A stretch of 64,000 nucleotides of DNA from Pseudomonas entomophila (GCF_018417595.1 NZ_CP070982.1:5569001-5633000); one strand, 5' to 3'. Shown: positions 48,148-56,892, counted from the first letter of the stretch. Notes: generated by a model from the sequence alone, not told the origin. Made by a program: numbers and translations.

Positions 48148-48510
48148 ACCATACCTAAGAAAAAAACTGCTGGCACAGCTTACGTCTGTGGAAAACCACT
48201 GATGTCCACCGGGGGATAGTTTTATCCACAGGCGCTAAATCCCTGAAATCGCTTTGCTTGACGAACATTGTCCACAGGCGTAGACCGGGAGTTGCAAGCG
48301 CTGTCGATGACAGCACCCCAGGTGACCCGAACCTTAAAGGTCACGCCGCTCTGGCGGTGGTTCTCCCCAAGGGCGATTCGCATCCGGCAGCTCGCCCGGT
48401 CACTACCCATGTGATGGATGCTCTTACACATATAGCGCTCGTGCGCCAGATACACCGTACCTCGCTGCCCTGCAGCAACCTATCCGCTTGGCCGAATATT
48501 GCGCCAACCT

Positions 48511-48545
48511 GTGCCCGTCTCTTTCTTCTGGAAAGAGACGGGCAC
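48511..48545. repeat. Perfect 15-bp-stem hairpin
   Basis: GTGCCCGTCTCTTTC and GAAAGAGACGGGCAC around TTCTG. No T-run on either side and no gene ends nearby, so its purpose is unclear. Confidence 0.8.
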
Positions 48546-48968
48546 TTCTACCACTGCTGCAGCCCTGATCGCACAAGGCTTTGCGGCAATCCCCCTCGTG
48601 ACAATCGGCGTGACAAACGCCGATGTCACCAGCAACAGCGATGTAGATGATGGTGCCGCAGACCAAGGAATGGACTGCACCTGACTGACAGTCAGGCATG
48701 CCCCGGTCATCGCAGTGCTGCGTTCACCCGGCTCAGGATCTTCAGGCGCTGGTCTCGTCAGCCAGTGCTGCTTCCACCCGCCCACCGGTAACGGTGTTCA
48801 GGAGGTCAGATCATTGAGATGCCCTTGCTCCCGGACGTAAGGAGCCGCCAGTCCCGCGTAGAGGACATTCCCCACAGGTCGCAGGGGCCTTGATCCCTGA
48901 TAACACTCAGCATTCTTGGCGGGATGACGTGGGGCGAGGATCGGAGAACGGCAGATGAGGTGATCGAT

Positions 48969-49949
48969 ATGGCATTGGTGGGTAGACGCGATGGCCGTAA
49001 TTTCGGCTACGGCAGACAGTTAAGCTACGCCGGGCCGCAAGCTCTGAAAGACATGTTTGGCCGCGGCCACTACGGCACGGTGAAGGCACACAGTGATCGG
49101 TGGCAGGCATTCGTGAAGTGGTGCCGCTCCGAACAGGGGCCCAGTATCAATGATGCGCGGCAGATTGATCGCAAAGTGTTGGCAGACTACGCGGCGTATC
49201 TGCGCGACCTGGTTCGGCGCAGTGACCTCGCCGTCAGCACCGCACAAAACCGGCTATCCAGCGTTAACAGGACCATGGCGGCGCTTCGCGGTGATCAGTG
49301 CGTGAAGGTGCCAAGTCCGAGCAAGGCGTTGGGTATGCAGCGCACCCGGGTACGACAGTCTGTGCCACAGGGCCGAGACCGCAAGCAGGTTACGCAGATC
49401 GTCGATGCACTTTGCCGCCAACATCAGCAACGCGCCGCCGCGATCGTTCTGCTAGCGCGAGCCGCCGGAATGCGTTTGCGTGAGGCCATCCTAGCTGACC
49501 TGCCACGGCTGAGCCGTGAGGCTAAAGAGCTAGGTAGGATTAACATTCAGGATGGCACCAAAGGCGGCCGTGCCGGGGCAACGGCTCCCCGTTGGATATC
49601 AGTGGACAACCATGTTCGAGGTGCTATTGAGTTTGCACGGCAAGTGTCGCCTGCAGGTAGTCGCAACCTGATTGCGCCACACGAAAGCTACGTGGATCTT
49701 CTGCAAAAAATCATCCGTCCGGCACGGGACATCCTGCATGCACACAACCTCAAGGGCTTTCATGAGTTACGGGCAGCGTTCGCATGTGAGCGTTATGAGC
49801 ATATAACCCAGCACCGCGCGCCTATCAACGGTGGCCAATGCTTCTTGGCAGATAGAAACCTTGATCGTGAAGCCCGACGGCAAATCAGCTATGAGCTGGG
49901 GCACGGTCGGATTGACGTGGTCGCTGCCTATATTGGGGGACGGGTGTGA
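48969..49949 (+). CDS. Integrase-domain (tyrosine recombinase) protein
   Basis: A 326-aa tyrosine-recombinase-like protein of a type common on Pseudomonas islands. The catalytic residues seem present: Arg in GMRLREAI, His-x-x-Arg in FHELRAAF, His in ELGHGRID and Tyr in AAYIG at the very C-terminus. Residues 1-110 form a core-binding-like helical domain. The ATG at 48969 has GAGGTG upstream. Its role beside the true integrase is not known; a cargo-recombination or resolution role is inferred. Confidence 0.85.
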   Translation: MALVGRRDGRNFGYGRQLSYAGPQALKDMFGRGHYGTVKAHSDRWQAFVKWCRSEQGPSINDARQIDRKVLADYAAYLRDLVRRSDLAVSTAQNRLSSVNRTMAALRGDQCVKVPSPSKALGMQRTRVRQSVPQGRDRKQVTQIVDALCRQHQQRAAAIVLLARAAGMRLREAILADLPRLSREAKELGRINIQDGTKGGRAGATAPRWISVDNHVRGAIEFARQVSPAGSRNLIAPHESYVDLLQKIIRPARDILHAHNLKGFHELRAAFACERYEHITQHRAPINGGQCFLADRNLDREARRQISYELGHGRIDVVAAYIGGRV

Positions 49950-50290
49950 ACAAGACATTTGATATGGGAGTATTCCTAGCTGGCGTACTGACCGGATCGC
50001 AAGCGACACGGCAACGTCACCTACGGCAGGCGCAAACCATACAGAATAAAATTGCACTGCGCTGGCAGCGAGCGACACCCTGGGCTTGGCAGCGAAAGCA
50101 TTTGATTTGGTTCATGGAGCATTGTCTTACCGACCATCACGAGACGACACGTTACTACTATTTGCTTACTGCCCGACTGATCGCTCGGCGCCTAGAGACA
50201 TCATGGGTTTTGAACCTCAGACTTGGAGGTGATTCAGATAATCACGTTCAACAGCAATCTACCCAATGTAGCCAATGGCAAAATGAATGA
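49946..50290 (+). CDS. Small partner of the integrase-domain gene
   Basis: A 114-aa basic helical protein (ARQRH-type Arg/His-rich; WQRATPWAWQRKHLIWF at about 40-56). Its GTG overlaps the preceding stop (GTGA), so the pair is translationally coupled. The first 85 residues look conserved and the Gln-rich tail may be a local read-through. Function unknown. Confidence 0.7.
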   Translation: MNKTFDMGVFLAGVLTGSQATRQRHLRQAQTIQNKIALRWQRATPWAWQRKHLIWFMEHCLTDHHETTRYYYLLTARLIARRLETSWVLNLRLGGDSDNHVQQQSTQCSQWQNE

Positions 50291-50505
50291 AACGGTCAAC
50301 AGTATTCATCTGACGAACGATTACGTGAAAATGCAGTCGCTCGCGAGCCAATCATCAAGTAACGCTACGCCGCCTAACGATATCCCAGTACACCAGCCTT
50401 ATTAAGCGTAGTTCCTTTCGACGTCCCGCCGGGGCCAACCTGTGCTAAGGGCTTGGGACCGCACCAATCACCAGTACATCTATGCCGGCCCCAAGACTCC
50501 TCTAT

Positions 50506-50943
50506 TCAAAGAGTGGCAGGGTTACAAGCCACAGGCGCCTTATGAAGAAGCCACCAGTAAGAGACCGCCGCAAGAATGTAACCCATCACAAAAAGCTCAA
50601 ATGCTGACACAAGAGCTACGCTCAGCGCTGGAATCAATGGGCCCGCGACCAGTATAAACGCGGGGATTACAACCAAACCTAAAAAGCACTTAACAGCCAG
50701 CAAGCGCCCCCACTTTGAAACACCCTCCATCTTCCCAAAGAAGGACCATACAAGCAGATAACCTGCCAGTAACAACTCGACCACAAAGGTAAATTTGTCT
50801 AGAAATACGCCCGCAACCAGGTCAAGCAAATCGACCCACAATCCATCGTCCTTCAGGATGCCGAAGTGATATAGCGTGCCACAGATGCCACCCAGTACGG
50901 CTGGCAAAACCACAAACCACAGTGAAACTTTAACAAATTGCAT
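50506..50943 (-). CDS. Small membrane protein, island cargo
   Basis: A 145-aa protein with four likely membrane helices (about 8-28, 48-66, 82-104 and 110-132). The ATG at 50943 has GGGG 5 bases upstream; a GTG two codons earlier is possible. It is on the same strand as the TIR gene but 261 bases beyond its end. I do not recognise a family. Region 50291-50505 and region 50944-51204 hold no convincing gene. Confidence 0.6.
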   Translation of the reverse strand: MQFVKVSLWFVVLPAVLGGICGTLYHFGILKDDGLWVDLLDLVAGVFLDKFTFVVELLLAGYLLVWSFFGKMEGVSKWGRLLAVKCFLGLVVIPAFILVAGPLIPALSVALVSAFELFVMGYILAAVSYWWLLHKAPVACNPATL

Positions 50944-51204
50944 TGACACCCCATATTAATTTCAAAACTTAGTCCAAATGCCGCTCACTCTGGCTTGATA
51001 GCAGCCTCTCGTAAATGGCAGCTATCGAGCCAGAACTTCTACACGCGAGCCCTACACCATAAGTACCATTCACAGAGGGCAGATAGGGATCGACAACAGA
51101 CTCCAACTCTTGCGCTAACAGCTTGTCCAGCGGTCAATCTGTTCGAATAAGGCGGAGAGCAATTTCTCACGTAACCGCATCAGCGCACTAACCGATTGCC
51201 GAAG

Positions 51205-51897
51205 CTAGAATGCGACCAACTCGGCAATCTTTTCAGCCACCACCGACATCGAATCTTCAGAGGTGTCTAGGCCGCTTCGAGAAGCGAGCAACGGACTGAC
51301 ATTGCGAAGTGCGTCGTATGTCGTGTTATGCACGATGGGAACCAGTTGGTTACCCGCCAAGAGTGTCGATAACTCTTTGTCGGCGACGCTTTCTTTGGGG
51401 AGGCGAGCCAACAGAGCGGGGGTCACCAGCACAAGTCCAATTCGTGAATTTGCTAAGCCTTTGTCGATAGCGCGCATCATCGGAACGCCGAGGCCCAGAT
51501 CCTTCTCGCTGAACCAAACCTTGACACCAGCCGCTACTAGAAGCTCGTGCAACTCTTTGGCCGCCCCTTGCCGATCGTCCCAAGCGTGGCACAGAAATAC
51601 ATCACGCAGGTCTGGTTGTGCCGCTGCTCGCGCCTCAACGGTCTGGCGAATTGGTTGGAGTGATTGAACTTGATCCGATGTGTACGACACGGACGAACCA
51701 GCTTTGGACCAGCGTGGTCTTGAACCTCCGCCCGACCTGGCAGCCCCACCACTGGTGCTATAGCTGCTATAGCTACTCCCACTGCTACCAAATGATGTGG
51801 AGTAGGAGCGAGAGCTGCTGCGGTAGCGGCACGCTGGGCAGGCTGCTGCCGCTGCCGCCGAGCTATGTCCGCGTATCGGTGCTGTACATCTAGACAT
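51205..51897 (-). CDS. TIR-domain protein with Ser/Gly/Tyr-rich linker
   Basis: A 230-aa protein. Residues 1-24 hold three cysteines (C4, C20, C23; CPAC) and an RGH, perhaps a small metal site. Residues 25-70 are a low-complexity Ser/Gly/Tyr stretch. The TIR domain covers about 98-228: FLCHAWDD (101-108), WFSEKDLGLGVPM (129-140), VLVTPALL, and ADKEL with E175, which aligns with the catalytic Glu of NAD-cleaving TIR domains such as SARM1. NADase or signal-nucleotide activity in defence is inferred. AGGA precedes the ATG. The 48-aa gene lies 76 bases upstream. Confidence 0.85.
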   Translation of the reverse strand: MSRCTAPIRGHSSAAAAAACPACRYRSSSRSYSTSFGSSGSSYSSYSTSGGAARSGGGSRPRWSKAGSSVSYTSDQVQSLQPIRQTVEARAAAQPDLRDVFLCHAWDDRQGAAKELHELLVAAGVKVWFSEKDLGLGVPMMRAIDKGLANSRIGLVLVTPALLARLPKESVADKELSTLLAGNQLVPIVHNTTYDALRNVSPLLASRSGLDTSEDSMSVVAEKIAELVAF

Positions 51898-51973
51898 TTT
51901 TTAATCCTTTCGTATACGGAGCGAGTGGCCTTCAGGACACATAAATGTGTCCTGGGCTCTGTTTAAGCGATTA

Positions 51974-52120
51974 TCAACTGGTCGCTTTTGGGCGAATGAC
52001 GATACGGAACGGTTGCCCGTTAGCACGTCGAATCACCTTCCCCGACTTGGTGGTGATGGTCATCCTGTAGATAACCTCGCCTTCCCCATCGGGTTTTTCG
52101 AACATCTCAAGCTGGGACAT
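51974..52120 (-). CDS. 48-residue protein upstream of the TIR gene
   Basis: A 48-aa protein (MSQLEMFEKPDGEGE to IVIRPKATS) with a strong AAGGAG 8 bases before the ATG. It is probably co-transcribed with the TIR gene and is predicted to be mainly beta-strand. It may be an antitoxin-like or sensor partner; that is inference. Confidence 0.65.
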   Translation of the reverse strand: MSQLEMFEKPDGEGEVIYRMTITTKSGKVIRRANGQPFRIVIRPKATS

Positions 52121-52514
52121 GGAATGTCTCCTTCGAGATGGCTCAAACACAGAACTCGCTCCCTTGCGAAAGGCCCCCATAAGGGCTACCATCCGCAAGC
52201 TTTTTTCCACAAAGCGCGAGAGACACCTGGAGCCGATTCAGCTGTCTTTTTCCGAAGGCCGGTCAAGTTCGTACCTTGACCGGCTTTTGTGTTTCTGGCG
52301 TTCTGACATTTCATCCGAGCCACCTCTTTGAAGCTCGTGAAGTCCTACAGACACACAGCACGAAACCACAACACGAATGTATCATCGGCATTTTGATTAC
52401 GTCAAGTGCTCTCATGTGCTATCGTGAGATCTCAGATGCACCCGACCAGGCGTTGGGTGCATTCCGCAAAGCAGGTAAGAAGGCAAGACCGTAAGAAGGC
52501 AAGACGGAGAGCAA
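52121..52514. promoter_or_regulatory. Divergent control region of the TIR cassette
   Basis: A 394-bp gap. A likely promoter for the WYL gene has TTGATT (52393-52398) and TGCTAT (52417-52422), 18 bases apart. An inverted repeat TCTCA-N10-TGAGA (52410-52429) covers its -10 box, as for an autoregulated repressor. In the leader follow a hairpin ATGCACCC/GGGTGCAT (52436-52462) and a 15-base direct repeat GTAAGAAGGCAAGAC at 52475 and 52491. Confidence 0.6.
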
Positions 52515-53426
52515 ATGATCGATTTGAGCGAATATAGCCAGGCGCAACGGGAGCGCCTGGTGTACGTAGATTTCCGACTGTATTTCACGGGGACCGCTTC
52601 ACGCACTGACCTCATGGATAGATTCGGGGTGGGTGCGGCGGCTGCCACTCGTGATTTCGCGCAGTATCGAGAGATTGCTCCTCAGAACACTGAGCTCGAC
52701 ACTGTGACCAAGCACTACGTGATGCGCGAGACGTTCTCGCCTCTAGTCGCACATTCGCCTGAGCGCGTGCTAACAGCTCTCTCCCATGGGTACGGATACA
52801 GCCTGGATGGAGACAAGCCATTCATCCTAAATGAATCGGTTTCGCTGCTCAGCAAGCCGAAAGTAGAAGTTTTGGCGCCAATCTCGCGCGCAATCAGCCT
52901 CAACCAAGTGGTGAAAATCAGCTACACCTCGGGCTCAGGAAAATCTGAACGAGAGATTGTGCCGTTCGCTATCAGTTGCGACGGCTTGCGCTGGCACGTC
53001 CGCGCCTATGATCGTAAGCGTGGAAATTTTGCGGACTTTGTTCTGGCTCGAATCGGATCTGCTCAAGTTCAACTGGGAGAAAAGCCACTCGGCAAAGAGA
53101 ACCAGAGGAACGATGACCAGTGGAATCGAATGCTCGACCTCCCTCTTGTCCCTCATCCTGATAAGGATTGTGCACAGATCATGATGTGCGATTACGACAT
53201 GCCTGACGGTGTCTTAAGGCTTCGAGTTCGTGCAGCAATGGCTGGGTACGTCTTGCAGCAGTATCACGTGGACTGCTCGCCTGACCACAGCATCAAAGAC
53301 AAGGCCTACCGCCTATGGCTTAGCGATCCCTTAGCTCTGTACGGGGTGGGGAGCTCAATGTTTGCGCCCGGATACAGAAATCCAAACTTTGACGAGGCGG
53401 AAAGCGATAAAGTTGAAGGCAGCTAA
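52515..53426 (+). CDS. WYL-domain regulator of the CapW/BrxR type
   Basis: A 303-aa three-part regulator: winged helix (about 1-100; YFTGTASRTDLMDRFGVG), WYL domain (about 120-190; W160-H-V in GLRWHVRAYDRKRG), and a C-terminal dimer domain (about 210-300). That layout and the N-terminal pattern agree with CapW (CBASS) and BrxR (BREX), repressors that sit divergent from defence genes. Here the divergent genes are the 48-aa protein and the TIR protein. The gene lies near the right island end. Confidence 0.85.
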   Translation: MIDLSEYSQAQRERLVYVDFRLYFTGTASRTDLMDRFGVGAAAATRDFAQYREIAPQNTELDTVTKHYVMRETFSPLVAHSPERVLTALSHGYGYSLDGDKPFILNESVSLLSKPKVEVLAPISRAISLNQVVKISYTSGSGKSEREIVPFAISCDGLRWHVRAYDRKRGNFADFVLARIGSAQVQLGEKPLGKENQRNDDQWNRMLDLPLVPHPDKDCAQIMMCDYDMPDGVLRLRVRAAMAGYVLQQYHVDCSPDHSIKDKAYRLWLSDPLALYGVGSSMFAPGYRNPNFDEAESDKVEGS

Positions 53427-53654
53427 GCGAGCTTCGTTGTACGTAAAATCGTGTCCAGGTATTTTCACTTTGCGATGCAGAGTTTTCTTCGGGCTCGCTA
53501 CCACCTCCGCGATCTTTTGGTGGTTTGGGTCCGATGCAGAACCTGCCACGTTCCTAGTGGAAGACAATCGGGCGAGCGCCTGAGGATAGCTTTAGAGATA
53601 GAATCGGATAACCCTGACAATAAATAATCTATAAATCATATAGATATAAAGCCT

Positions 53655-53678
53655 TTCGACTCCTGGTGCCGGCACCAT
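53655..53678. repeat. attR of the tRNA-Thr island
   Basis: Copies the tRNA-Thr 3' end (TTCGACTCCTGGTGCCGGCA and CCAT) with one change. The native tRNA terminator follows immediately. Region 53427-53654 holds no gene. Confidence 0.9.
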
Positions 53679-53682
53679 ATTC

Positions 53683-53705
53683 AAAGCCCCGCTATGCGGG
53701 GCTTT
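53683..53705 (+). terminator. Original terminator of tRNA-Thr, displaced by the island
   Basis: AAAGCCCCGC-TAT-GCGGGGCTTT, then TCTTGT. It lies five bases beyond attR, in the position the tRNA's own terminator would hold in the empty site. Confidence 0.85.
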
Positions 53706-53724
53706 CTTGTATCTGCCCCCCAAC

Positions 53725-53940
53725 TCACCCCTCCATCAACGCCTTCTGCAACTTCCTCACCTCAACCCCACTCAACTCAAGCGCCACATTCCCCCCCTCC
53801 TTCCCCATCCCCCTGATCAACACAATCCCGCCCTTGTTGAAATTGCGTTCCTGAGCCAACGGATACATGGCGATGATGTGATCGACACTGACCACGTAAT
53901 GCCGATGATTGGTGATCTCGAAACTGACGAATCGGCTCAC
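53725..53940 (-). CDS. Small conserved hypothetical protein (GTG start)
   Basis: A 71-aa protein (VSRFVSFEITNHRHYVVSVDH to LQKALMEG) with mixed strands and helix. The GTG at 53940 has a strong AAGGAG 8 bases upstream; a longer frame lacks such a site. No family recognised. It faces the tRNA terminator. Confidence 0.65.
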   Translation of the reverse strand: MSRFVSFEITNHRHYVVSVDHIIAMYPLAQERNFNKGGIVLIRGMGKEGGNVALELSGVEVRKLQKALMEG

Positions 53941-54144
53941 TCCGTGTGCTCCTTGCAGTGCTGACCAGCGTGCCCAGGTTGCAATCCACGCCATCCAGAG
54001 GCGCCCCACAAGCCATAGTAGCCTTCCGCCAGACCAGCGACAGGTTGTCAGCCCTTTCCACTTCTTGTTTTCGCTCAATAAACCTTATGTTTAAAAGGGG
54101 TAATCCTGTGTCCGACGGCTTTCGTCGACTTAAGGAGAAGTCCC

Positions 54145-55287
54145 ATGAGTGAGCAAGACGGATTGGCCCTGACCCGGCGCGGTATCCTGGCGGGCGGTGT
54201 GTTACTCGGTGTTGGCGGCACCCTGCTGGGCTCTGGCCTGGCCCAGGCAGCGGAGCCGGAAGCAAAAGCGTCGCCTGCAGACCTGGCGAAGCTGGAGCGG
54301 GTCAGCGTGGAACTGGTCGCACCGCCCCAGGTACACGCCCACACCCAGCGTGCGCCCGGCAAACCGCGCATCGTCGAATTCCGCCTGGTCATCGAGGAAA
54401 AGGAACTGGCCGTCGACAACAACGGCGCCTTCATCCACGCCATGACCTTCAACGGCTCGGTGCCCGGCCCGCTGCTGGTGGTGCACGAAGGCGACTACGT
54501 CGAGCTCACCCTGGTCAACCCGGCCGGCAACAGCATGATGCACAACATCGACTTCCACGCCTCCACGGGCGCCCTGGGCGGCGGCGAGCTGACCCATGTG
54601 AAGCCCGGCGAACAGGTGAAGCTGCGCTTCAAGGCCGATCGGGCCGGGGTGTTCGTGTACCACTGCGCACCCGGTGGGGCGATGATCCCGTGGCATGTGG
54701 TGTGCGGCATGAATGGCGCGATCATGGTGCTGCCGCGCGATGGCCTGAAGGACCAGGACGGCCGCCCGCTGAAGTACGACAAGGTCTGGTACATCGGCGA
54801 ACAGGACTACTACATCCCTCGCGACAAGGACGGCAAGTACAAGCGCTACCCCACCCCCATCGCCAGCTTCGCCGACATGCAGCCCCTGATGAAGGGGCTG
54901 GTGCCGACCCATATCGTGTTCAACGGCAGCGTCGGCGCGCTGACCGGCAAGCAGGCCCTGACCGCCAAGGTGGGCGAAACGGTGCTGATCGTGCACTCGC
55001 AGGCCAACCGCGACACCCGCCCACACCTGATCGGCGGCCACGGCGACTATGTCTGGGCCTCCGGCAAGTTCGCCAACCCGCCGCAGCGCAATCTGGAGAC
55101 CTGGTTCATCCCGGGCGGCGCGGCGGGCGCGGCGCTCTACACCTTCCGCCAGCCCGGCCTCTACACCTACCTCAACCACAACCTGATCGAGGCGGTGATG
55201 CTTGGCGCGGCTGCCCATGTACAGGTCGAAGGCCAATGGAACGACGACCTGATGAGCCAGGTGGAGGCGCCCGGGCCGATCAAGTAG
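54145..55287 (+). CDS. nirK: Copper-containing nitrite reductase NirK
   Basis: A 380-aa periplasmic trimeric reductase of nitrite to nitric oxide. The Tat-type leader ([10 protein letters not shown], then ALA-like AQAAEPE) precedes two cupredoxin domains. Type 1 Cu ligands are in HNIDFH and [13 protein letters not shown] with Met in CGMNG. Type 2 Cu ligands come from the first-domain His residues and [19 protein letters not shown] precedes the ATG at 54145. No nor, nirV or cytochrome gene is adjacent, so it is an isolated nirK. Confidence 0.93.
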   Translation: MSEQDGLALTRRGILAGGVLLGVGGTLLGSGLAQAAEPEAKASPADLAKLERVSVELVAPPQVHAHTQRAPGKPRIVEFRLVIEEKELAVDNNGAFIHAMTFNGSVPGPLLVVHEGDYVELTLVNPAGNSMMHNIDFHASTGALGGGELTHVKPGEQVKLRFKADRAGVFVYHCAPGGAMIPWHVVCGMNGAIMVLPRDGLKDQDGRPLKYDKVWYIGEQDYYIPRDKDGKYKRYPTPIASFADMQPLMKGLVPTHIVFNGSVGALTGKQALTAKVGETVLIVHSQANRDTRPHLIGGHGDYVWASGKFANPPQRNLETWFIPGGAAGAALYTFRQPGLYTYLNHNLIEAVMLGAAAHVQVEGQWNDDLMSQVEAPGPIK

Positions 55288-55365
55288 CGGCGTTGACCCC
55301 GATCAAGCCCCTTGGCCATGCGCGGCATAGCCTGAGCGCAGGCATCCACTTCATGGAGGGAGACC

Positions 55366-55584
55366 ATGGCCAAGAAATTTCCCGTGAACCCCAGCCACCC
55401 CGAACGGATCTGCTGGGGCTGCGACCTGTATTGCCCGGCCAAGGCCCTGGCCTGTGGCAACGGGGCGGAGCGCACCATGCATCCGGCGGAGCTGTTCGGC
55501 GAGGACTGGAATCTGCAAGCAGACCTGCTGGCCTCGCCGCTGCACGACACCTCCGGCATCAAACTTGAGCCAGGCAGCCGATAA
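55366..55584 (+). CDS. DUF3079 protein
   Basis: A 72-aa cysteine-containing protein (CWGCDLYCPAKALACGNG) matching the DUF3079 pattern; the four cysteines suggest metal binding. It follows nirK by 78 bases and may share its message. Function unknown. Confidence 0.82.
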   Translation: MAKKFPVNPSHPERICWGCDLYCPAKALACGNGAERTMHPAELFGEDWNLQADLLASPLHDTSGIKLEPGSR

Positions 55585-55626
55585 CGGCACCATGGCGGTC
55601 GCCCTCTCACCCAGCAAGGACCGCTC

Positions 55627-56448
55627 ATGGAATTCTTCAAGAAGCTGTTTGGCCAGTCGCGCCCAAACGCCAGCGAAACTGAATCACAACCCCAGCCGCC
55701 AATCGCCGAACCCGAGCCGGCAATGACCGCCACCGAAGCCGCCAACCAGGCCGCGCGCGAGGCGGGCGGCGCCGTGCTCGATCGCCATTGGCAGACGGTC
55801 GGCAACGTCGAGCAGGATGTGCTGGGCTACGCCATCAGCCCAAGCTTGATGGGCGGCTCGCACTGGCCATCGACCCACCAGGCCTACCGGGTCGTGCGCC
55901 GGGAGCGCAGCATCCTGCTGGCCAGCGATGGCCTGTCTGATCCGTTCGATGATGTCGAAGGCGCCGGCAACGGCTTCGAGCTGGAACTGTTCGTCGAATC
56001 GGCCGACTTCCCCGAAGCGGTGTACGGCAAGACGGGCGATGTCAGCCCGTTCATGGGCAGCTGGGCGTTCGATGTAGTGCGCACCGTGGCCGATACCGTG
56101 GCCGACGCTGGCGGCATCAATCACCGGCTGGAGCGCTTTGGCGTGCTGTCGTTCGAGCTGCCTGGCGTGAGCCAGTCGCCGTGCATGAAGGGGCAATTGC
56201 CCGCGCACTTCGTGACCGAGGATGACTGCCTCGGAGTGCTGGTGGGCGGGCCGGCGCCTGACTTCAGCACGCACCTGGCAGACATGCCGCTGTCGCCGGT
56301 GACACTGGTGCCGGTGGTACTGATCACCGCCGCCGAGCTCGACTATGTGCGTAACGGCGGCGGCCAGGCGCGGATGGATCTGGTGGAGCGCCTGCAGGCC
56401 GCAGGGCACGGGCATGTGAGCAGTTTGCAGCGAGAGAGCGTGGTCTGA
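55627..56448 (+). CDS. Conserved hypothetical protein, possibly SUFU-like
   Basis: A 273-aa cytoplasmic protein. Residues 15-45 are a Pro/Glu-rich linker, and the rest is a compact domain (SDPFDDVEGAGNGFELELFVE, within about 100-122; VLVGGPAPDF; LVPVVLITAAELDYV) reminiscent of suppressor-of-fused-like domains of bacterial immunity-type proteins. Confidence in that is low. AAGGA precedes the ATG. Confidence 0.6.
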   Translation: MEFFKKLFGQSRPNASETESQPQPPIAEPEPAMTATEAANQAAREAGGAVLDRHWQTVGNVEQDVLGYAISPSLMGGSHWPSTHQAYRVVRRERSILLASDGLSDPFDDVEGAGNGFELELFVESADFPEAVYGKTGDVSPFMGSWAFDVVRTVADTVADAGGINHRLERFGVLSFELPGVSQSPCMKGQLPAHFVTEDDCLGVLVGGPAPDFSTHLADMPLSPVTLVPVVLITAAELDYVRNGGGQARMDLVERLQAAGHGHVSSLQRESVV

Positions 56449-56467
56449 AGGTGTTGCCCGGCAGCGC

Positions 56468-56875
56468 TTACTTGCCCTGCAGCACCTTGAGCGCCGCTTC
56501 GGCCAGAAAACCCGAGCGGCTCTTGTGCTCGGGGTGGTTCTGCACATAGCTGTCGATGCGGGTGAGCAGGTAGGCCGGCAAGGTGATGTTGAGTTTTTCC
56601 GCCTTGCCCAGGTAACGGGTGATGTCGATGTCGATCAGCGCCCAGGTGCATCCGGCGTAAGCCGGGTTGGCGGCGTGCTCGCTGACTTTGCCGGCCTTGG
56701 GGATCTCCTGCTGGTCCTGGGCGAGCAATTCGAGGTGGCCTTCGATCGCCTCGCGGGCCATGGCAATGGCATCGTCAAGGTCGTCGCCGGCCGAGAAGCA
56801 TCCGGGGATATCCGGCACCTCCACGCCCCAGGCGTGCTGGTCGTCGCCGGGGAGGATCGCGATAGGGAAAAGCAT
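56468..56875 (-). CDS. hicB: Antitoxin HicB
   Basis: A 135-aa antitoxin. The N-terminal partial-RNase-H fold (WGVEVPDIPGCFSAGDDLDDA) neutralises HicA and the C-terminal part (about 92-130; LNITLPAYLLTRIDSYV) is ribbon-helix-helix-like and binds the operator. It follows hicA by 17 bases. The start ATG at 56875 gives MLFPIAI. Confidence 0.93.
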   Translation of the reverse strand: MLFPIAILPGDDQHAWGVEVPDIPGCFSAGDDLDDAIAMAREAIEGHLELLAQDQQEIPKAGKVSEHAANPAYAGCTWALIDIDITRYLGKAEKLNITLPAYLLTRIDSYVQNHPEHKSRSGFLAEAALKVLQGK

Positions 56876-56892
56876 GGCTGGGGTTCTCCTGA

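Larger units (their letters stand above)
48041..48968. other. Island non-coding region with two strong hairpins
   Basis: A 928-bp stretch between the two recombinase genes. It holds the hairpins at 48109-48147 and 48511-48545, and DnaA-box-like TTATCCACA (48222-48230) and TTGTCCACA (48268-48276). A frame of 130 codons from 48258 is open, but has no ribosome site or family pattern and I do not call it. A conserved-looking non-coding or recombination region is possible. Confidence 0.5.

Noticed and set aside
48258..48650. A 130-codon frame in the island gap
   Set aside because: No ribosome site, runs through the perfect 15-bp hairpin, and ends in a low-complexity Arg/Gln tail; treated as non-coding.
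50442..50657. A 71-codon plus-strand frame
   Set aside because: Overlaps the end of the membrane-protein gene on the other strand and shows no motif or start signal.
53355..53583. Short open frames after the WYL gene on both strands
   Set aside because: They overlap its 3' end, lack ribosome sites and show no family pattern.
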